A stretch of 64,000 nucleotides of DNA from Numida meleagris. Lineage: Eukaryota > Chordata > Aves > Galliformes > Numididae. A program made the translations under genes and the position numbers. Positions 62,400-64,000 of this stretch are shown here, piece after piece. The stretch covers positions 52,353,806-52,417,805 of the forward strand of contig NC_034411.1 in NCBI RefSeq assembly GCF_002078875.1. The letters are read 5' to 3'. Numbering within the stretch: the stretch's first letter is position 1; every line of letters starts with the position of its first letter. The notes beneath the pieces were generated by a model, which did no database searches, was not told the origin of the DNA, and saw only the letters and a program-made list of their open reading frames with translations.

Positions 62400-62578
62400 T
62401 TAAAACTTTGTGCTGTGACTGAATGTGTCAGACATGATGATATTTTTATAAAAGTTGTCAGAGTGAGGATTGCAGTATCCCTTGACCTTGTCAATAACCT
62501 GGTGGACAGGGATGATTGATGTCTGCTCTCCATCCTCTTGAGCAAATTTTGAAGATGTCTTGTCAACAAAAATATTCT
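62400..62578 (-). CDS. Terminal coding exon of an unidentified gene (3' part only)
   Basis: On the minus strand a strong 3' splice site, TTTCTTTTTCCTCTTCCTAG, ends at 62579. The exon starts with two bases finishing a split codon, then has 58 open codons and TAA (62402-62400). Sequence seen: [35 protein letters not shown], then the end [17 protein letters not shown]. It is hydrophilic with one Cys, no membrane segment and no zinc-finger or repeat motif, so it reads like a C-terminal tail. The only Met is near the end, which fits a downstream exon and explains why start-codon searches miss it. A long repeat-free 3' UTR with a poly(A) signal follows. The overlapping minus frame at 62291-62569 is its shadow. 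I do not recognise the protein; upstream exons should lie beyond 64000 or undetected in 62600-64000. Confidence 0.65.
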
Positions 62579-62600
62579 CTAGGAAGAGGAAAAAGAAACA
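62579..62600 (-). promoter_or_regulatory. 3' splice site (acceptor) of the terminal exon
   Basis: Polypyrimidine tract of 17 pyrimidines in 18 positions directly before TAG on the minus strand, with AG at 62580-62579. It decides the exon start at 62578 and leaves the reading frame with a phase-1 junction. Confidence 0.7.
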
Positions 62601-64000
62601 ACAAGATGTTATGGCTTCTTAAGCAAACTCATATTTTAAGAAGTGTGTCACTCCACCATAGATATGCCTTCAATTGCCACTACTGCTGAATGAAATTGCT
62701 TCCCTAGAAGCCAGCAAGTAATTTTTTTTGGCTTGGCACTGATCCTTCTAAGTTCTTTTCCAATGTCTAGTTTGGTTGGCAGGCTACTCAGGTCTCTCTC
62801 AAAATTATCCTACTATTCCTTTGCCTAAAGTTCTGTCACTGCTCATTAATACGTTAATTTAGTATTGATGCTTTTAATCTTACAAAGTACTAGAAAGAGG
62901 GGGATGTCCATAAAATATGACAAATAGCATCTCCACATATTAAAGTAGTGGCAAATGACCTTAACTGGATTTAATTTCAGCTGTGAAAGTTATAATCTAT
63001 GCACAGGAATAATTGCAGAATGTAAAATATGACTCACACCTTAAATCAGATAACCAGAACCAAAATTGGACTAAACTTTGCACTTGTGTAGCATAATGTT
63101 GTATTTTCCATAAAAGAGGACGGTACAGATTGAAAAATTGTGGGGATGAAAAGATGCAGAAAATCCACGTCCTTTCAAAGTTTATGTGCTACATGCCAAC
63201 AGAGGAGTTCAAGAAAAAAAGTATTAAGGCAGTTTCCAGTAAGGCAGTTTCCAGCAGTGCAGGGGAATTCTTCTTCAGAGGCTAACAGAATTGCTATTCA
63301 GAGGATGGGCAGTAGGTAGAGCTCATGTAATAAGCAATGAGAAACAGAGACTGTAACTCATTTTTTCAAGAACGTTGCCTTAATGAACTTTCTTATCTCT
63401 TCCACTGTAGTGAGTATGGCTGGAGGCAACTCTTAACCCAGGCAAGGCTTGGGCCATCATGAGCCAATAGTAAGATGAAGGATCCTGTGCAGTAACGTGT
63501 TCTATAAGTGGCATTTTTGATGGTTGATTAGAAGTCCTTGGTGGAATCATCCTCAAAAATTCCTTAGTAAAATATTATTTAAAAGCATAACACATAATTT
63601 AAAATGAGATTTCACTTGATACTTGTCTTTTATATAAATGAATTATTAATGAAAAACAAACAGAAAAGTAATCCCCCAGTACAGAAGTCATATCAAACCA
63701 TAAGGAATTTTACAGCATAATGCATTGCATGAAAGAGAAATGGATTGCAGAGCAAGAAATCAAAACAACTTTGCTCATTACAAAAGGAAACAGGCAAGTT
63801 CAGGCATATCAGAATGATTTTTTCAAAGCACGCAAGAATGTCCATGAATTGCAGCAAGTAACTCCATGTCCAATGGTGAACTGCTGGGTACTGTGTGCCT
63901 CTCAACTGTATGTATTTACTAGCCAATGATATTACATTTTGGAGTTTTTCTACATGTTGAATAACTTATTACCAACTCTTTTTTTTATATTCCCCTCCCC
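62601..64000. other. Probable intron of the minus-strand gene
   Basis: No second exon could be found on the minus strand. The frames at 63693-63926 (-) and 63720-63929 (+) overlap each other and have no splice context. A 15-bp tandem duplication lies at 63225-63254. The intron assignment depends on the exon call at 62400-62578. Confidence 0.45.
63225..63254. repeat. 15-bp tandem duplication
   Basis: TAAGGCAGTTTCCAG occurs twice head to tail without a mismatch, suggesting a recent slippage or duplication event. Confidence 0.95.

Noticed and set aside
62601..64000. A second coding exon upstream of the terminal exon
   Set aside because: No minus-strand frame here combines an acceptor, a donor and plausible coding content.
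1..64000. CRISPR arrays, tRNA or rRNA genes, bacterial operons, complete endogenous retrovirus
   Set aside because: No regularly spaced repeats, cloverleaf A/B boxes, rRNA words, paired LTRs or retroviral gag/pol motifs were seen; the RT motifs present are of the CR1 LINE type.

Overview
The window looks like gene-poor avian nuclear DNA, most likely from a galliform bird. Three things suggest this: at least twelve fragments of the bird/reptile LINE CR1 on both strands, two deletion derivatives of a mariner resembling the Galluhop element described from chicken, and AT-rich single-copy DNA without bacterial gene structure. Most open frames are chance frames or lie inside CR1. I see no CRISPR array, tRNA, rRNA, prokaryotic operon or intact retrovirus.

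Layout. 1-2620 is unique sequence with a TG microsatellite. 2621-4129 is the best-preserved CR1 reverse transcriptase (+). A short older LINE relic lies at 4755-4838 and a CR1 3' end at 7771-7981 (+). 11937-12190 is a CR1 3' end (-), next to a decayed copy of part of the chromatin gene JADE1 (12396-12911, -). 16310-16585 is a CR1 fragment (-) containing three contiguous inverted repeats. 16586-32085 is mostly unique, with an old CR1 RT (23520-24200, +) and a CR1 3' end (29071-29269, +). 32086-33195 (-), 35640-36141 (-) and 37074-37317 (-) are further CR1 pieces, and 34668-34832 is a mariner MITE. 37318-45878 is a long repeat-poor stretch. 45879-46863 is a mariner remnant split by a CR1 insertion. 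47740-49855 is the longest CR1 (+). 53727-53815 (-) and 54052-54423 (+) are CR1 3' ends. 57765-58181 is a (CCCTTT)n pyrimidine tract with a 10-N assembly gap.

The only candidate for a functional gene lies at the right end on the minus strand. A 3' splice site at 62579-62580 is followed by 58 open codons and a TAA (62400-62578). A likely 3' UTR of about 2.7 kb ends near 59665 at a poly(A) signal with a U-rich downstream element. It carries Pumilio-type and AU-rich motifs. The rest of this gene would lie beyond position 64000. I could not identify the protein.

No new multi-gene system is visible. The most useful observations are the hidden terminal exon, the JADE1-derived pseudogene, the mariner/CR1 nesting that gives a relative age, and the palindrome cluster inside a CR1.
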